Of a DNA stretch of 14,022 nt, positions 13,020 to 14,022 are shown piece by piece. The notes under the pieces are model-generated. The model was given only the letters and a program-made list of their open reading frames with translations. It searched no databases and had not been told where the DNA came from. Made by a program: the position numbers and the translations under genes. This stretch comes from Actinomycetes bacterium (GTDB lineage Bacteria > Actinomycetota > Acidimicrobiia > Acidimicrobiales > Microtrichaceae), in contig JAFAFZ010000057.1 in assembly GCA_023423215.1 (NCBI GenBank), positions 1-14,022 on the forward strand. Reading direction: 5' to 3'. Within the stretch, counting starts at the first letter, position 1. Every line of letters begins with the position of its first letter.

Positions 13020-14022
13020 CGCGAGCAGACGGCCCAGCGACGCGACGATCCCCTCCAGCCGCGCCCGGGCCGCGGCCCGCGCCGAGTCGGGCGTGGTGGC
13101 CACCGGCTCGATCGCCTCGCAGTAGTACTTCAGCTTCGGCTCGGTGCCCGACGGCCGCACGACCACCCGCGTGCCGTCGTCCAGGAACCAGCGGATCACG
13201 TCGGGCGCCGGCAGCTCGACGCGCTCGACGCCGTGGCCGTCCAGCTCGGCCGGTGGCGTCGCGACCAGCCGCTGCACCAGGGCGGCGACGCGCTCCTGCC
13301 ACCCGGTGCCTGCCAGGCGGATCGATCCGTTCGCCGACACGTGGGCGCCGTGGCGCGCCGCCAGGTCGTCGAGCACGTCCCACGCGGTGCGCCCCTCGGC
13401 GCGCAGGGCGGCGACCAGGTCGACCGCGACGAGCGCGGCCGAGATGCCGTCCTTGTCCCGGGCGCCCGGTCCGACGGCGTAGCCGAGCGCCTCCTCGTAG
13501 AGCAGCACCTGGGTCAGCTCGGGGTGGGCGAGGCCGGGGCGGCAGAGCCACTTGAAGCCGGTCAGCGTCTCGACGAACTCGGCGTCGGCCGCGTCGGCGA
13601 GTCGGGAGAGCAGGCGCGACGACACGACGGTCGTGCACATCAGTCGGCGCCCGGTGCGCTCGGTCAGGGCGAGCAGACGCCAGGCCAGCAGGGCGCCGAC
13701 CTCGTCGCCGCTCAGCGCCCGCCACGTGCCCGATCGGTCGGGCAGCGACAGCGACAGCCGGTCGGCGTCCGGGTCGTTGGCGACGGCGACGTCGCAGGCG
13801 TGGCGCGCCGCGGTGGCCAGCAGCTCGTCGAGCGCCCCGGGTTCCTCCGGGTTCGGGAACGACACCGTGGGGAAGTCGGGGTCCGGCCGACGCTGCGACT
13901 CGACCGGGTGCAGGTCCCGGTGGCCGGCGGCCCGCAGCACCCGTTCGGCGAGCTCGGCGCCCATGCCGTGCAGCGCCGTGAGCGCGACCCGCACGGGGGC
14001 CCCGCCGCCGGCGGAGCGCGAC
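13014..14022 (-). CDS. Phospho-sugar mutase, PGM2/PgcA-like (probable phosphopentomutase), 5' end outside window
   Basis: The C-terminal 335 residues of an alpha-D-phosphohexomutase; the gene runs past the right edge, which removes the active-site phosphoserine domain. Visible in order are VRVALTALHGMGAE (domain 2 start), the metal loop ANDPDADRL (about 13755-13780), TLTGFKWL (about 13545-13570), EEALGYAVGPGARDKDGISAA (about 13436-13500) and the phosphate-binding VRPSGTEPKLKYYCEA (about 13110-13160). GFKW, the DKDG stretch and EPKLKYY are typical of the human PGM2 / Bacillus PgcA branch, which includes phosphopentomutases. In Mycobacterium tuberculosis a homologous gene, pmmB, lies by deoD and upp. 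Interconverting pentose-1- and pentose-5-phosphates would connect DeoA to DeoC next door. Phosphoglucomutase or phosphomannomutase activity is the alternative. An in-frame GTG at 13994 is internal, since coding character continues beyond it. Confidence 0.88.
   Translation of the reverse strand, partial: SRSAGGGAPVRVALTALHGMGAELAERVLRAAGHRDLHPVESQRRPDPDFPTVSFPNPEEPGALDELLATAARHACDVAVANDPDADRLSLSLPDRSGTWRALSGDEVGALLAWRLLALTERTGRRLMCTTVVSSRLLSRLADAADAEFVETLTGFKWLCRPGLAHPELTQVLLYEEALGYAVGPGARDKDGISAALVAVDLVAALRAEGRTAWDVLDDLAARHGAHVSANGSIRLAGTGWQERVAALVQRLVATPPAELDGHGVERVELPAPDVIRWFLDDGTRVVVRPSGTEPKLKYYCEAIEPVATTPDSARAAARARLEGIVASLGRLLAV

Noticed and set aside
1..14022. tRNA, rRNA, riboswitch, CRISPR array, insertion sequence or prophage signal
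   Set aside because: Intergenic space is small, and none of it showed cloverleaf-like, regularly spaced repeat, transposase or attachment-site patterns on reading both strands.

Overview
The window is a very GC-rich stretch from a high-GC Gram-positive bacterium. Coding third positions are almost all G or C, GTG starts are frequent, and several proteins (thymidine phosphorylase, cytidine deaminase, adenosine deaminase ending its active site in NTDN, uracil phosphoribosyltransferase) have actinobacterial character. Acidimicrobiia or a neighbouring actinobacterial class is my guess; the sequence alone does not settle this.

Nearly everything here serves nucleoside uptake and salvage. From the left: the last 16 codons of an unidentified plus-strand gene (1-51); a convergent gap with two diverged copies of a 43-bp palindromic element (74-116, 135-177); and a minus-strand lipoprotein of the serine beta-lactamase-like family (197-1369). 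Then comes a tightly packed minus-strand operon read from 8418 down to 1453: BMP-family nucleoside-binding lipoprotein, two-domain ABC ATPase, two BPD_transp_2 permeases, cytidine deaminase (cdd), thymidine phosphorylase (deoA). After the first gene the neighbours overlap by 1-4 nt or lie 2 nt apart (only the lipoprotein and the ATPase are separated by a longer gap, 40 nt), so the whole set is probably one transcript.

A 224-bp divergent promoter region (8419-8642), rich in perfect palindromes, separates this operon from a plus-strand pair: a PfkB-family (adenosine-type) kinase and uracil phosphoribosyltransferase (upp). upp converges on a minus-strand HAD phosphatase (10353-11066) with a 16-bp tail-to-tail overlap. 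A short divergent spacer leads to plus-strand adenosine deaminase (add) and deoxyribose-phosphate aldolase (deoC), joined by a GTGA overlap. deoC converges on the C-terminal two thirds of a PGM2/PgcA-like phosphohexomutase (13014 to the right edge), with a perfect hairpin over both stop codons.

Taken together: nucleosides bind BMP and enter through the ABC transporter. Cdd and Add deaminate cytidine and adenosine (and the deoxy forms). DeoA cleaves thymidine/deoxyuridine to base plus deoxyribose-1-phosphate. The mutase is well placed to convert pentose-1-phosphate to pentose-5-phosphate, and DeoC splits deoxyribose-5-phosphate into acetaldehyde and glyceraldehyde-3-phosphate. Upp and the kinase recapture uracil and adenosine (or a similar nucleoside) as nucleotides. 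A purine nucleoside phosphorylase is the obvious missing step and may lie beyond the right edge. No regulator gene, RNA gene, CRISPR array or insertion sequence was seen. The least explained elements are the paired 43-bp palindromes, the palindromes in the divergent promoter, and three genes that look leaderless.
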